DNA from: Tigriopus japonicus
Taxonomy: Eukaryota > Arthropoda > Copepoda > Harpacticoida > Harpacticidae
Direction of reading: 5' to 3'
Length of the DNA stretch: 64,000 bases
Assembly: GCA_010645155.1 (NCBI GenBank)
Contig: CM021315.1
Location: forward strand, 4,148,463-4,212,462
This document shows positions 34,851 through 46,617 of this stretch, piece after piece. Position 1 is the first letter of the stretch. Each line of letters begins with the position of its first letter. A program made the translations under genes and the position numbers. The notes beneath the pieces are model-generated. The model was not told the origin of the DNA and did no database searches. It worked only from the letters and a program-made list of their open reading frames with translations.

Positions 34851-35735
34851 TAGGGCTGAATATTTCAGGTTAAATTTTTGGGCAAATTATGACATAATTA
34901 GGTTGCCCAAAATTACGTTTTAGGTTTTTTTAGGTTGAATAGATTACACCTTTGTCAGAGGCTTTTCAGGCCAAATTTAGCTCTTTATTTATTCCTCTAC
35001 AGCACTTTACTTTTTGCAAGAATAAAAGCACGAGCAAAGACAAGGGCAGTGAAAATTTTATTTGGCAGTGGGGGAGGAAAGTGGCAAAAAATAACTACCA
35101 AAAAAACGAGATCAAAAATTGTCGACCTAAAAAGGAGTTCGGAAATATTTGACCTAAAAACGAGATCGGATATTTTCGACCTCAAAACCGAGCTCGGCAA
35201 TTTTCGACTTAAAAAACGAGCTCAAAATTTTTCGACTTGAAAAAAAAAGAGATCGAAAATTTGCGCCCTAAAAACAAGCTCAAAATTTGCGCCTTAAAAA
35301 ACGAGACGAAATGATACCAAACGAGAAAATTTTCTCTCAAAGGTGACAAAATGTGGCTTCAAAAATGGCAATGAGCGCCCGTACTTGGCAGTATTTCAAA
35401 CAGCTTTTGGCAATGTCTGTCTAAAACCACCTGGTAACGCTAATTCGACATGTTGATGGGATGAAAATCATTGTGGCTTCCACTCCTCTTCTTTCTTCCT
35501 TTGTTCCTGTGTTTTTTAAAGACACTGGGGTAAAGAACCTTATTGTGCAAATAACTTTAGGATAAAAAAAGTCAATATTGCCTTGAAAACTTAGTTTCAG
35601 GTAAAAATTGCCCAAAAAAGGCGAGAAAAAAATTTATATTAGGTTGAAAACTTAGTTTTAGGTAAAAATTGCCCAAAATAGGCGTTTTAGGTTAAAACCT
35701 AGGTTTTTAGGTAAAACCTAAAATATTCAGCCCTA
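34851..35735. mobile_element. hAT-type element with internal degenerate tandem repeat
   Basis: Ends TAGGGCTGAATATTTCAGG and CCTAAAATATTCAGCCCTA are inverted copies. Flanking octamers tcaatcac (34843-34850) and ttaatcac (35736-35743) match at 7 of 8. The interior at about 35107-35310 has some seven or eight degenerate units of about 27-30 bp built on ACGAGATCGAAAATTTTCGAC. Further copies of TTAGGTAAAAATTGCCCAAAA lie near the right end. No transposase. Confidence 0.8.
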
Positions 35736-35997
35736 TTAATCACCCTTACTAAAAGAAAAAAACTCGCCCAATGACACACGTTCTGTGATCTTGGTTAATG
35801 AAACTCACATCATAATTCAATGAAAATAGTACAATCTATATTCGAATCAGAAAAAATGGTGCCTTAACTAATTACGGGACTGGTCAGGGAACATTCCTCG
35901 GAACTTTATCCCTTCTGAATCCTTGGAAAGGGGGAGAACGGGGCTTAGACTTGGACATCCTGAGGTGCTTGGCACGAATTGAAAAGACAGTTCTTAT

Positions 35998-38769
35998 CTA
36001 CATAAAGTCGGCCTGGTCTTGATTCATGAGGAAATCCACGGCAATATCCTGCTCAGCTTGTCCAGTCATGTTCTTCTCTTTGCCATCCACTAATACTATC
36101 TTGGGCATGGACTTGCCGCGTTTGACGTTCTTCTTCTTGGGTGTGCCTTCCACTAAACCGTCCTGATGAATGATTCGGAAATGACTCGTGAGCCGTCCGG
36201 ATGTCAAGAACACCTTCCCACAAATGCCGCAATGATAATTTCGCCCAGCCAAGTCGTTGTGCTTCTTTTGCTTGTGATCGATCAAGTTGAACTTCTTGGC
36301 GCATCGGAAATCGCACTTGTCGCAAGCATGTGGTTTGTTACCCGTGTGAATGTTCATATGCTCGGCCAATTGACTCTTGTTTCCGAATCGACCCGTGCAC
36401 AAATTGCACACATACGGTTTCACGTGGACCGCTTTAACGTGCTTGCGGAACATGATTCGATCGGCATACTTTTTGCCGCAATGTTCGCACTCGAATTGCT
36501 TCTCGGTCTCATCCAAATGAGAGTTGAAGAAATGTACCCGCAAACCGTACATGCCTGAAAACCCGTGTTTGATGTGACAGTCACGAACGGTGCAGAAGAA
36601 CTCTCCGTTGACTTCCTTCCATTGAGGGTTGCGACAAGCGTAACCCGTGCATCGACTTTCGTGCTTGCTCAAGGAGGTTCGGATCATCATCTTGCCGCAT
36701 TTACGGCACAATTCCACGGCTTTGGCTGGAGCTTCGCCACTCTCCTTCAGCGTGTGTCCATTTTTGATGTGATCATTCAGGTTCTTTTCGGACCAGAAGC
36801 GTTTCGGACACTGATCGCAAGCGTACAACTTCTCATGATTCTTCCGAATGTGGATGTTGCGTAAAGTGACGGTGGCAAACATTTGTGTGCAGCCTTCATA
36901 GGTACAAGGGGTAGTTCGGGCTTCATCAGTGAAGTGATGCTCGTCGAAATGCTTCAAGATATCTTCCCGTAACTTGTATTCTTGTTCGGGATTGGGGCAG
37001 TTGTCGTAGCAGCAATACATGAGAGCTCCCACTTTCTTGTACTTCAGCGAGGCTGGACAACTGGGCATATGGGTCTTATTGTTCTCTCCTGGGCCATAAT
37101 CCTTTCCACATTTGGGACATTTGGTATGTTTGATGCGTTTTCCGGGAGCTCGACGACGAGCCACATATTCTGGATCATCCAAGGGATCTCGACCACGACT
37201 TCTCGTCTTCGATTTGACCTTAATATTAGTCTTGATGTCTTCCAATTCATGGGATGGGTAGGACATGACCATAGGGATCAGTAATCCCACCTCCAATCCA
37301 TTCCGGTATGTGACATCGTCCGGGTCTCTTTGGTTCCAAAATCCACTCTCGACTTCAATGGCATTCGCCAGAAACTTGGAGATGTTCACACCCACTTTTT
37401 GCTGATTGATGATCTCTCTTTGTCGTCGTCGGGTGAGTTCAACGTGATCAAAGCAATTGTTCATGAGTAGCTTCATCTCCATGAGAATGTTTTCCACGTC
37501 CTTGATCACTAAATCCATGGCGTTAAAATCCTGGCTTTGCGTGGCCTTGTGTAGAATGATCTCCCAAATCGACAATTTATCAAAGACTTTGGGACCCACG
37601 GCCTCCATGATGGCCTCCACACTCGAATTAAGAGCCAAGTTCTCCATCTCAGTCTTGGGATCATCGTCCAAACGTTCCCGTTTGATCGACATGGGTGCTA
37701 TCATGGCGTTTTGGGTGCCAATGGTTTGAACAATCTTCTTCGTGGGTCTTGGGGCTTGAATCGTATCGGGAATGGTCAACACGGACTCGCCATCCACGGC
37801 CACGTATGACGCACTTTCTTCCGCGGCCATCGCCAATTTGTTCTCCACATCCGCTTCTTCCAAAGCTTCATCCATCAGTTGTTGCTCAACGCGAAATCGA
37901 CGCCAATTCTCAATATGCTTGGCCGATTTTTCATGAGCGGCCAAAGCCGTGATTCGTGGACGAAAAGTTCGTCGACAAGCCGCACAATACGCGAATTCCT
38001 ATATAAAGAGTAAACATTTTAAACTTTTCATAAGTAATTCAAGACAGGAATGTTCGCGCTTTAACAAACTGCCAATCAAAAAGCGACCCTATGTAATCGA
38101 TACATTGATTAGAAAAACGAGGACAAAATCCGCAGATATCAGTTTATCCACGTGATTTGGATTTTAGTCCGTTCAAACAAAAATTTGAGGTTTTCCCAAC
38201 AAAACTATTGCTCCGTCGAATTCCCACGATCCTCAATTGCATTTGCAATGCGCTTCTCCATCAAGACACAGATTCAAATTTCCTTGGTTGTAGAACTAAC
38301 AATTACCCCCATTCCCTACTAGAAAAACGGTTCCCAAAAGCCAAGCCAGTCTGTTGTCGTCAAAACAGCCACCCATCCTAAAGTTCTCTCCATATCATAC
38401 CTCATCTGGGACGGCTCGAGAAACCCAAGGGTGGATCTCTTGCCACACCTCCCGATATTTGCGTCCCGCGTCATAACGACTGTAATTCTTATTCTTGGCG
38501 GGCGTTTCCGATGATTCATTGTGCGCATCATTATCCTGTTGCATCTGATCTCTCTGATCCTGTTCATCCTGTTGATCCTGCTGATCCTGGTCCTCTTGAT
38601 CCATGTCCTCCATGCTTCCATCGCCCATATCCTGATCCTGATCTTGATCATCTGCGGATTCCAGAGCCGAATTCACGGCTTCCGTCAAATCGTGCTCAAT
38701 CACGATTGTGTTGGTTTCCACGGCTTGCACCAGGGCGCCCAAGGCGTCCTTGGTATCCACGTCTTCCAT
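35998..38769 (-). CDS. zinc-finger protein E (paralogue of D)
   Basis: Two minus-strand exons, 38769-38401 and 37998-35998, joined in phase 0: 789 residues. Start ATG at 38769 (MEDVDTKDALGALVQAV). Order: Asp/Gln-rich region of roughly 40 residues (DQEDQDQQDQQDEQ and neighbours); BED-like finger interrupted by the intron at AVPDE|EFAYCAAC; helical domain (AIMEAVGPKVFDKLSIWEI and KDVENILMEMKLLMNNCF); ISKFLANAIEVESGFWNQRD; basic spacer; ten fingers, the first and fifth C2HC, the rest C2H2. Tail EQDIAVDFLMNQDQADFM. D and E share the intron position and are clearly the closest pair. Expected nuclear DNA-binding regulator; targets unknown. Confidence 0.87.
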
Positions 38770-41150
38770 GGTTGGCTCGCTTCTCCGGATTTGAAATCCC
38801 CGGGAGAATTATTCGTCACAAATCTTGGCACAAAATCGGACCACTTTTGGCGTTTTTCACGATGCCTGACCTACTCAGGGCTCAGTTCCATCTCGAAGTC
38901 TAGAGCCAAAGGATGCCCAACATTCTTCTTTAATCCACGTGTTGGAAGAGGTTTATAGGCGTAAAAGAATATTTTTGGGTATAACTTTAAATTTTTAAAA
39001 GGTTATGTCGCGGAAAAGAGGGAACATTAACTATGTTAGGGTGGTAGAATGAACGGTTTGGCTTTGAAAGAAGAATGGTTGTGCCCTGGAGAATAAGGAG
39101 GAAAGCGCGGGGTCAGCGGACGCGGGCAACGCTTTTTCTCGATTGTTCATTGGCCCACGCCAGTGCTGCCAGTTTCGAGAAGCCGTCGCCATTTTGAATC
39201 CGTTTCACGCCGTCTGGCCCAGAAACGCTCTGACTCCTCCGCCCAGAGTTGGGGCTTTTCAGCGACACCAGGTTGTTTTTTATGGACAGACTAGAGCTAC
39301 ACAGTAGAAGTTACGCGCGGAATAGATCGTTTGTTGTTATGAGGATCATTATGAGGAACAGTAGTAATGATAAGTTTTATTACGACCCACGGTCATGTCA
39401 GAGGGTGTGGTAAAAATGCTTAAAAAAATATATGATTTGTCAAAGTGGTAAATCGTTAAATAGGCGAATAAAATTGTGATGTCACAAATGAGCGGACTAA
39501 AACTGTTTCAGTGCACATAAATGAAATAAAGAGGTGATTGATAGACTGTGCAGATAGATTGGGGTGGGACTCCGTTTAGTGGGGTACCGTTAAAATCCTA
39601 TGGCGTTTGTATTTGCATTTTTTGTGCAGCCCTGGTTTTAGGAAGCTAGGATATATCATCGGAAGGCTTAAAATAAATTGGTTGGTTGCCTTTTGAATAT
39701 TGGATAATATTTCTCTCTTTTGGTTTGCTTTGGAAGGCTGTTCCTCAATCTGATGACTTTTGGGATGAAGTATTGTCTTCAATGGTCTCTTTGACCTGGA
39801 ATGACATAGTTACCCTTATAGAGTCCTTTAAGCGCAACCAGTAAAATTTAAAACACGTGTAACCTTTGAGCTTTGCGTTACATAATTTCTGGTTTTACGG
39901 GTCCAGTATTTTTTAAGAATATCAAAAATGGGTCAAACTTTTTAGTGTCAGGGTTCAATTTTGGTAGCTGTTTTACTAAAGTGACCTCCCAGTTCTTTGT
40001 AATATGACCCATCACTCAGCTGTTTGTTAAAGTACCATATGGTCATTTATGAGCTCGATTTTTAGAAAGTTAGTTTCTCTGTAATTGAAAGAATGTCAAA
40101 AAACAGAAATAAAAGACATTGACAAACCGAAATTGGCAAATAAGAGGATTGAAGTATCAAATAGCAAATTGGTCTCCTTAGAGCATAAAATTTTATTTAC
40201 CTGAAATCTACAACCCTACCGACTGTTAAGTGTTTAATAATCAATACAAGCGATTAACATGACCCAGATAAAACAGAGTACAAGATACACCCAATCCATT
40301 ACTTTTCTAAAACACTACAAGGGACAAGAGGATAAACTTGATCTTGTTAACGATCTTCCTGTGGATGTCTAACTTGTTCACGATGTTCCTTACAACGAGC
40401 GTTAAACTTATCTCTTAGATTACGTCATCATCTTTGAATCCGGCATAAATACAGATTCTTTAAATATAGCAAACAACAATCCAGAATTAGCTAGTCAATG
40501 GAGCAATATAAAAAAACAACAAACAAAATACATGAAAAGGATCATTTTAATTCAATGCATTTTATTCGGGAAAGAACTAGGACTCGCTGTCCTTAAAACT
40601 CATTTAACTCCCATTTTCAGGCAAATAAAGACTTGGTTAATTCATGGCATTGACGAGCAAGAGTTTGTTAAATCTCAAGTCCAAATTTAAGATGAGGAGA
40701 CCATGAAACTAACGCATTTCACGCCTCTCCTGTAAATCACCTTTTCATACAAGTGTTTCTTCTCACTTTAATTGCAGGGATCCATGCATGTTCATCATAA
40801 TGACTCCGAGATCTACTAAGTCATCACAGGCCCGCTCGTCAAAGGGTGTATGATTTAATAGTAGTTCTATTTGGAGTCGAATCCATATAAATCCCACAAC
40901 TCACATGAATCCTAGACTCTGATGATGACAGTTCACTACTTGACATCATCCTAAGAAGGAGTACCAAAAGGTTCTTTCTGAAATCCCGTCCGAAAAGAGA
41001 CCTTTTCCTCAAGTGAGTACCAAAACCACGTGTTACAATTAATGATGGGCGTAGCAGTAAAAAGATGCTTGAAAAATGACCGAAAAAGTCTAAAAAACAT
41101 CTTACAGCTCCAATAATGACCACGTCTGTTAATTAACAACTTTTCCATAG
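38770..41150. other. intergenic between zinc-finger gene E and M-Ras
   Basis: Holds the promoter of E (38.8-39.3 kb, GC-richer) and the upstream region of M-Ras. No coding sequence or repeat recognised. A 5' exon of M-Ras may be hidden here. Confidence 0.4.
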
Positions 41151-41195
41151 GTACCTGAGCGGCTTGAGTCCAAAAAAGGCTCTCTCGTTCCTGAT

Positions 41196-44100
41196 ATGCC
41201 CAAGAAAGCTCGTGGTGCTCTTCCCGGAGCCATGTCATTACCTGGGGACAATACTCAGCTACCGGTTTACAGAGTACGAGCTGAATTAGCCATTAACTTG
41301 TTGGATCTTCGATAAATATGAATGAATTCCCTATATAGATCGTTGTGGTTGGTGATGGCGGAGTGGGAAAGTCAGCCATGACTTTACAACTCATCCAGAA
41401 GACCTTTGTGATCGAGTACGACCCAACCATCGAGGACAACTACAACAAACATTGGGAGATTGATGGAAAGATTTGTTTGCTCAATGGTAAAAACTATAGC
41501 CGCAACATCCTGAAAGGATAAGGTACTCAGAAGTGTTTTTATTCCAGTCCTGGACACTGCTGGTCAAGAAGAGTACAGTGCAATGCGTGAACAATTCCTT
41601 CGTCAAGGCGATGGCTTCCTTATCGTGTATTCCGTCACTGATACAACCAGCTTCGAGAGGATCCCCAATTTCAGGGACCAGATCATAGCTGTGAAGGGAA
41701 AGTGAGTAGCAAATAAATAATAGTGATAAAAGAGAGGGTTGGCCAATACTCTGTTTGAGCTCTTTCAGGGAAAACCTTCCCATGATTTTGGTAGCTAATA
41801 AAGTGGACCTGAACACCCGGCGGAAAATTTCCGAGGAGCAAGGTCTGGAAATGGCTCAACGGTTGGGAATGACCTACATCGAGACCTCCGCCAAGGACCC
41901 TCCCCAAAATATCGATGAGGCATTCAGACAGGTATAACCAAGTTCTAGTTGTCCCAATGATGGAAAATTTGCAAATATTCAGAGGGCACCGTTAAAAAAT
42001 GGACAAGGAAACTACTCAGACCTGTTCAAGATACTTTGAAAAAGTATCTAGATAAGATAGTATTTTCCGCAAAGTATCTAGATAAAGATACCTCAAGATA
42101 CTTTCCTGAGAAAGTATCTAGATAAAGATAGTTCAAGATACTTTCCCGGAAAAAGTATCTAGATAAAGATACTTTAAGATACTTTCCCGGAAAAAGTATC
42201 TAGATAAAGATACTTTAAAAAGTATCTAGATAAAGATACTTTAAGATACTTTCCCGGAAAAAGTATCTAGATAAAGATACTTTAAGATACTTTCCCGGAA
42301 AAAGTATCTAGATAAAGATACTTTAAGATACTTTCCCGGAAAAACTATCCTTTATCTTTACCTTTTATCTAGATAAGATAATTGAACAGTGAACAGACTC
42401 TAATGAATGCATCCTCAGATTCCTCACTCAATGTGCATATTGTGTCCACTCTCAAGTCTCAAAAATACATAGTGCATCCACTTTCAATGTGCATAATGCA
42501 CAAATAATTTGACATTATGCATTGTGAAGAAAAGTAGCTAGAAGTATTTTATCTAGACACTTTTTGGGAAAATGCATAGTCCATACTAAACAATGCATAA
42601 TGGATGCTTTAACACAAAAGATTGAGAGAACACATTATTTAGTTAAAGGTAGTTCAACATAGCTTCCCGAAAAAAGTATCTAGATAAAGATACTTTAAGA
42701 TACTTTCCCGAAAAAAGTATCTAGATAAAGATACTTTAAGATACTTTCCCAAAAAAAGTATCTAGATAAAGATACTTTAAGATACTTTCCCGAAAAAGTA
42801 TCTAGATAAAGATAAAAGATAAACTATCTTTTATCTTTTATCTTTATCTTTTATCTAGATAAGATAATTGAACAGGTCTGAAACTACTGATGGTGTCAGT
42901 GAGAACTATCTTTATCTGCGGGCTTCCATCATGGCCATCCTAGAGCGCTATTATAAAAGAGTACGCGCATGTGCCATTTTGGTCCCAAGACGTCGGTTCC
43001 ATTGTACTGTGATTCTTGAGTTCGACCAATTTGAGGCAATTTTACCTATGCACTGTTTACTACCAAATTGACGCTCATGATCAGCTTGGCTTTGAAGGCA
43101 TAAAGTTTGACCTTTATAGCCTTTGAAGGCCAAGACTGGTGAAAACCATGGGTGCCGGAAGATAACCTTCTCGTTCTCTTTAAACCTAGATGTGCGTTCA
43201 AGCCCAGTGCTGTTGTGAATTGACCCGGTAATGTCAGCTCTTGATGAATCTCCACGCTGATTTGTATTGCGTTTCTTACTTTTTAGGAAAACTTAATCTA
43301 ACTAGAAACGAAATTGATTGGTGAATATTTAGAACGTCAATTGAATTCATTAGAGCGTTTTCCTTGTGCACATTATTGTATTGTCATGTGAAATATGAAT
43401 ATATGTGACAGAAGCTATTTAAGTAAGTTTTTGCAATTCACCTATCAATTTTTGACTTTGTCACTAATTATTACATAAAACTAAAGAAGCTCATGGGATA
43501 GAAGTATATATATTATGAGTACAAAATATCAAAACTTTTTACAAAGTTAGGCATAACAGTCTGTAGCACTGTCAGCCTGACGACTGTTAGGAATGCGCAA
43601 CTTCACCAGGGCTGCCAGACTATTGTTCAACAAAAAAAAATATCATTTCACATGACAATACAATAATGTGCACAAGGAAAAGAAGTTTTCCCAAAAAATA
43701 AGAAACTCAATGCAAATCAGCGTGGAGATTCATCAAGAGCTGACATTACCGAGTCAATTCACAGCAGCACTGGGCTTGAACGCACATCGAGGTTTAAGGA
43801 GAACGAGAAGGTTATCTTCTGACACCCACGATTTTGGCAAGTCTTGGCCTTCAAAGGCTAAAAAGGTCAAACATTATGCTTTCAAAGGTAAGCTGAGATC
43901 ATGAGCGTCAATTTGGTAATAAATAGTGCATAGGTAAAGTTGCCTCAAACAGGTTGAACCCGAGTACCACAGTGCAATGGAACCGACGTCTTGGGACCAA
44001 AACGACACATGCGCGAGCTCTCTTATTATAGCGCTCTAGGCCATCCTAGAAAGTTGAGAAGTTTCCGTAAAATTGACTCGAATCGCGATTTTTCAAAAAA

Positions 44101-44936
44101 AAAAAAAAATCCAAAATTTCTAACTAGATAAGTTAGAAATGAATGAAAGTGTTAAAAATATACCACGTCAAATGTTTCGACGTAAGAAGACTCTCGAGCC
44201 ATTTTGGGATTGAATTTTGGCTTGAACGACTCTTCTGTGTCATTTGTCGAGGACCAAAATGGCTCGTGATTTATTAACATGTGGACTCGTTTGTTGGACC
44301 GTACCAACTTTTTCAATCAATTATCTGTTTTTTTTCTTTCCGTCAAATCAGTTAATTTTAGTGTATGCAAAAATTTTAAATGGCCTTTTTCCTAAACTTC
44401 TTTCTGACCAAAATACGTAAGTGGAAAGATGTTGACTCAAGCAAACATCCCATTTGGGCGTTAATTTTGATTATCTGGATCTTTAAATGGATGGGGTGTA
44501 GACTTTCATATCGGTTTTGATCGAGTTGAACAACGCCGCCAAATGGCTCTAGATGAAATTTAGAACGTCACTTGAGAGTGATAAAATCAATTTTCGGCTT
44601 TAATATCAATCTAATTTGTCGAAACAAAATTAACTGAAAGTAAAGGCCAGAAAGATCATCAGTTAATTAACTGGTATTCTAGTTGTTTAACGAATAACTG
44701 GTTTTCCCAAAACTCTACCAGTTTACTTACTTGCTCTACTCGTTTACAGCACTGCTGTGTTGGTGTAAACTGGATCTTAAGAACGGAACTTCAGGGTGCC
44801 GGAGCAAGAAGCTCGATTCTGATCAAGTTAACTTTAAATTTGAAAAAGAAAATCTATTTTCTTGCAGGCTGTGCGGTTAATCCGACGTCAAGAGGAGAAA
44901 GAAGAAAAGAAGGAAAAGAAGTGCTCAATCATGTGA
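41196..44936 (+). CDS. Mras: M-Ras-type small GTPase
   Basis: Membrane-anchored GTP/GDP switch of the Ras family. Exons 41196-41273, 41339-41486, 41548-41701, 41769-41931, 44868-44936 give 203 residues. Motifs: P-loop GDGGVGKSA; switch [10 protein letters not shown]; switch II DTAGQEE; NKVD; ETSAK. The segment [13 protein letters not shown] and the KH after switch I are typical of M-Ras. The tail is Lys/Glu-rich and ends in the CaaX box CSIM, predicting farnesylation of the Cys. The start is uncertain: the frame stays open back to an acceptor at 41150, and an internal ATG at 41232 ([14 protein letters not shown]) aligns better with the short N-termini of the family. Intron 4 (2.9 kb) is full of repeats. 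In animals M-Ras acts in MAPK signalling with SHOC2 and PP1; here that is by family only. Confidence 0.85.
42017..42880. mobile_element. hAT-type element with expanded minisatellite (long copy)
   Basis: Begins CAGACCTGTTCAAGATAC and ends GATAATTGAACAGGTCTG, flanked by a perfect 8-bp duplication aaactact (42009-42016 and 42881-42888). Most of the interior is a roughly 36-38 bp tandem repeat containing AAAGTATCTAGATAAAGATA and CTTTAAGATACTTTCCCGG. It forms two blocks (about 42030-42360 and 42660-42860) separated by about 270 bp of other sequence with GTGCATAATGCA-like motifs. It lies in M-Ras intron 4 and is the same family as 9210-9455. Confidence 0.85.
42940..44038. mobile_element. 1.1 kb foldback element
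   Basis: Two long inverted arms, about 42940-43400 and 43640-44038, can be followed base by base with scattered changes (CTAGAGCGCTATTATA at the left, TATTATAGCGCTCTAG at the right). They surround about 240 bp of loop. Both ends are flanked by gccatc (42934-42939 and 44039-44044). The arms contain open frames, but as mirror images of each other. No known transposase. It lies in M-Ras intron 4. Confidence 0.75.
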
Positions 44937-46617
44937 ATTATCTTCGCATCGTCATATCACACATGCCCAACGGGCCCCATATCAGCGGTTTAGTCTGCTA
45001 ACGATTATCTAGTTACAAATACTGGTACAAGCCAGTCGACAAACAGTTGTTGATTCTGCTTGCAAGTACTATTGCTACTAACGATGACCTAATATACGCC
45101 AAGAAACTTGATGTCAAGATATCACATGCTATGATGAATGCAAACGCCCCTTATTGGGTCATACATGTTCTTTCGATTAGATGCTGCAAAAACGATATTT
45201 GTCAACCACAAAGCCGTACCTTCTTTCCCCCTTCTCGTCCTTCTCCAACAATTATAACAACAATATATACATACATGCAACGAGTCCTCATTGTGGTGGG
45301 TTTTTAAATGTGCAATATTTTTGTACAATGCACCACACCCTCTAAGAAAGGTTAGACCCAAAGCAATCAAAACTGTAAAAGCCAAAACCAACCCATCTCA
45401 AAAACCCTACTAAATGTTATCTCTTTGTGTCCACTAGTCATTATTCTTATGATATTTACATAAACATATATGAAAGTGTATTTGTGTGAGTGTAAATCGT
45501 CTGATGCGGTTTCTGATTTGTTTCTGAAGAACCCAGATAGGGTCAAATCAGGGTTGGTTCGAAGAAGTCCCTACTTTTCCAAGAAATGTCGGCAAACAAA
45601 AACATTGGAGACTTCATGGGTAGGTGAAAATGAAATCTTAAAGAAACTTTTACTCCTCCTAATGCCCAAAAAAAGTATTTTCGCTTGTGTCAAAAAGTTA
45701 AGTACCACAAGTGGTTTTATTTTTCACCAAAAAATATCCTAATTTCATGTCTTTCCAAGCAACAACCATTTCTTGGACCCAGAAAATCTTCAAAATCTTT
45801 AAAATACAAATAAAAACAAATTAGATTTCATTTGGCAATTGATTATGAGAGGCAGAATTTTTTACTTTTTTCCAACATCAGAAAAGGCATTTGATTAGCT
45901 TTTTGAGATTCAGTTTAGATCAAAGGAAGAAATCTTGTTTGTTGTTTTTGGGTGAATTCGAACCAACCTTGGGCTCAGCAAATGAGTGATAATAAATGAA
46001 AATTTTCGTGGATTGGAGGGAAAATCCAACTTTTTTCGAGAAATCTAGTGTTTCCGGAACGACTGGAGTCTAAACCAACATAGCATTAGAAAAACTGGAA
46101 ATTTCCGCAAGGGTCCTCAACTGACAGTGAAACTGAATGAAAACTCTTATGTGTCGTTACTAAAGTAGTTCCGTGGTCTTTGACTAAAGTTTGAAGGCAG
46201 TTCCTTTTTCACACTGATTTCATTTTAAAATATTGAAACCTAAATTATTTCAGGTCAACTTAAAAATATCATGAGAACCCTGAGGACATCGTTTCTTTTT
46301 AAACTGGTTTGTGATCGTGCACTAGGTTGCCCCTTTTTGAAGATGAAATGGAGAATGTTAAAGAAGGGTTGGTCAGGATTGAGAATATTGAGAATCACGT
46401 CTTTTAAACTTACGGAACGATGAATACCTGAAGGAAGGGTATTTCTAATAAAAATCTGAAAAAGAATTACTTCATGAAAGCAATAGTCAGTCAGGATCAA
46501 CTTTTTGCTACGAGTCCAGTTTGAAATCTTCCTTAAGATCAACTTAGCAATCAAATATCAATTATCATGTTTCTCTAAAGGTTCAACTCAAGAATGCTAT
46601 AATATCTATTACAAGTA
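44937..46617. other. M-Ras 3' flank, intergenic
   Basis: AT-rich. No convincing gene. A 99-codon minus frame at 46255-46554 shows no motif I recognise. Confidence 0.4.

Noticed and set aside
34935..35240. 101-codon frame with repeating KTRSDIFDL-like units
   Set aside because: Produced by the tandem repeat inside the hAT-type element, not by a protein gene.
46255..46554. 99-codon minus frame suggestive of a reverse transcriptase scrap
   Set aside because: No catalytic motif or recognisable domain; composition matches the AT-rich surroundings.
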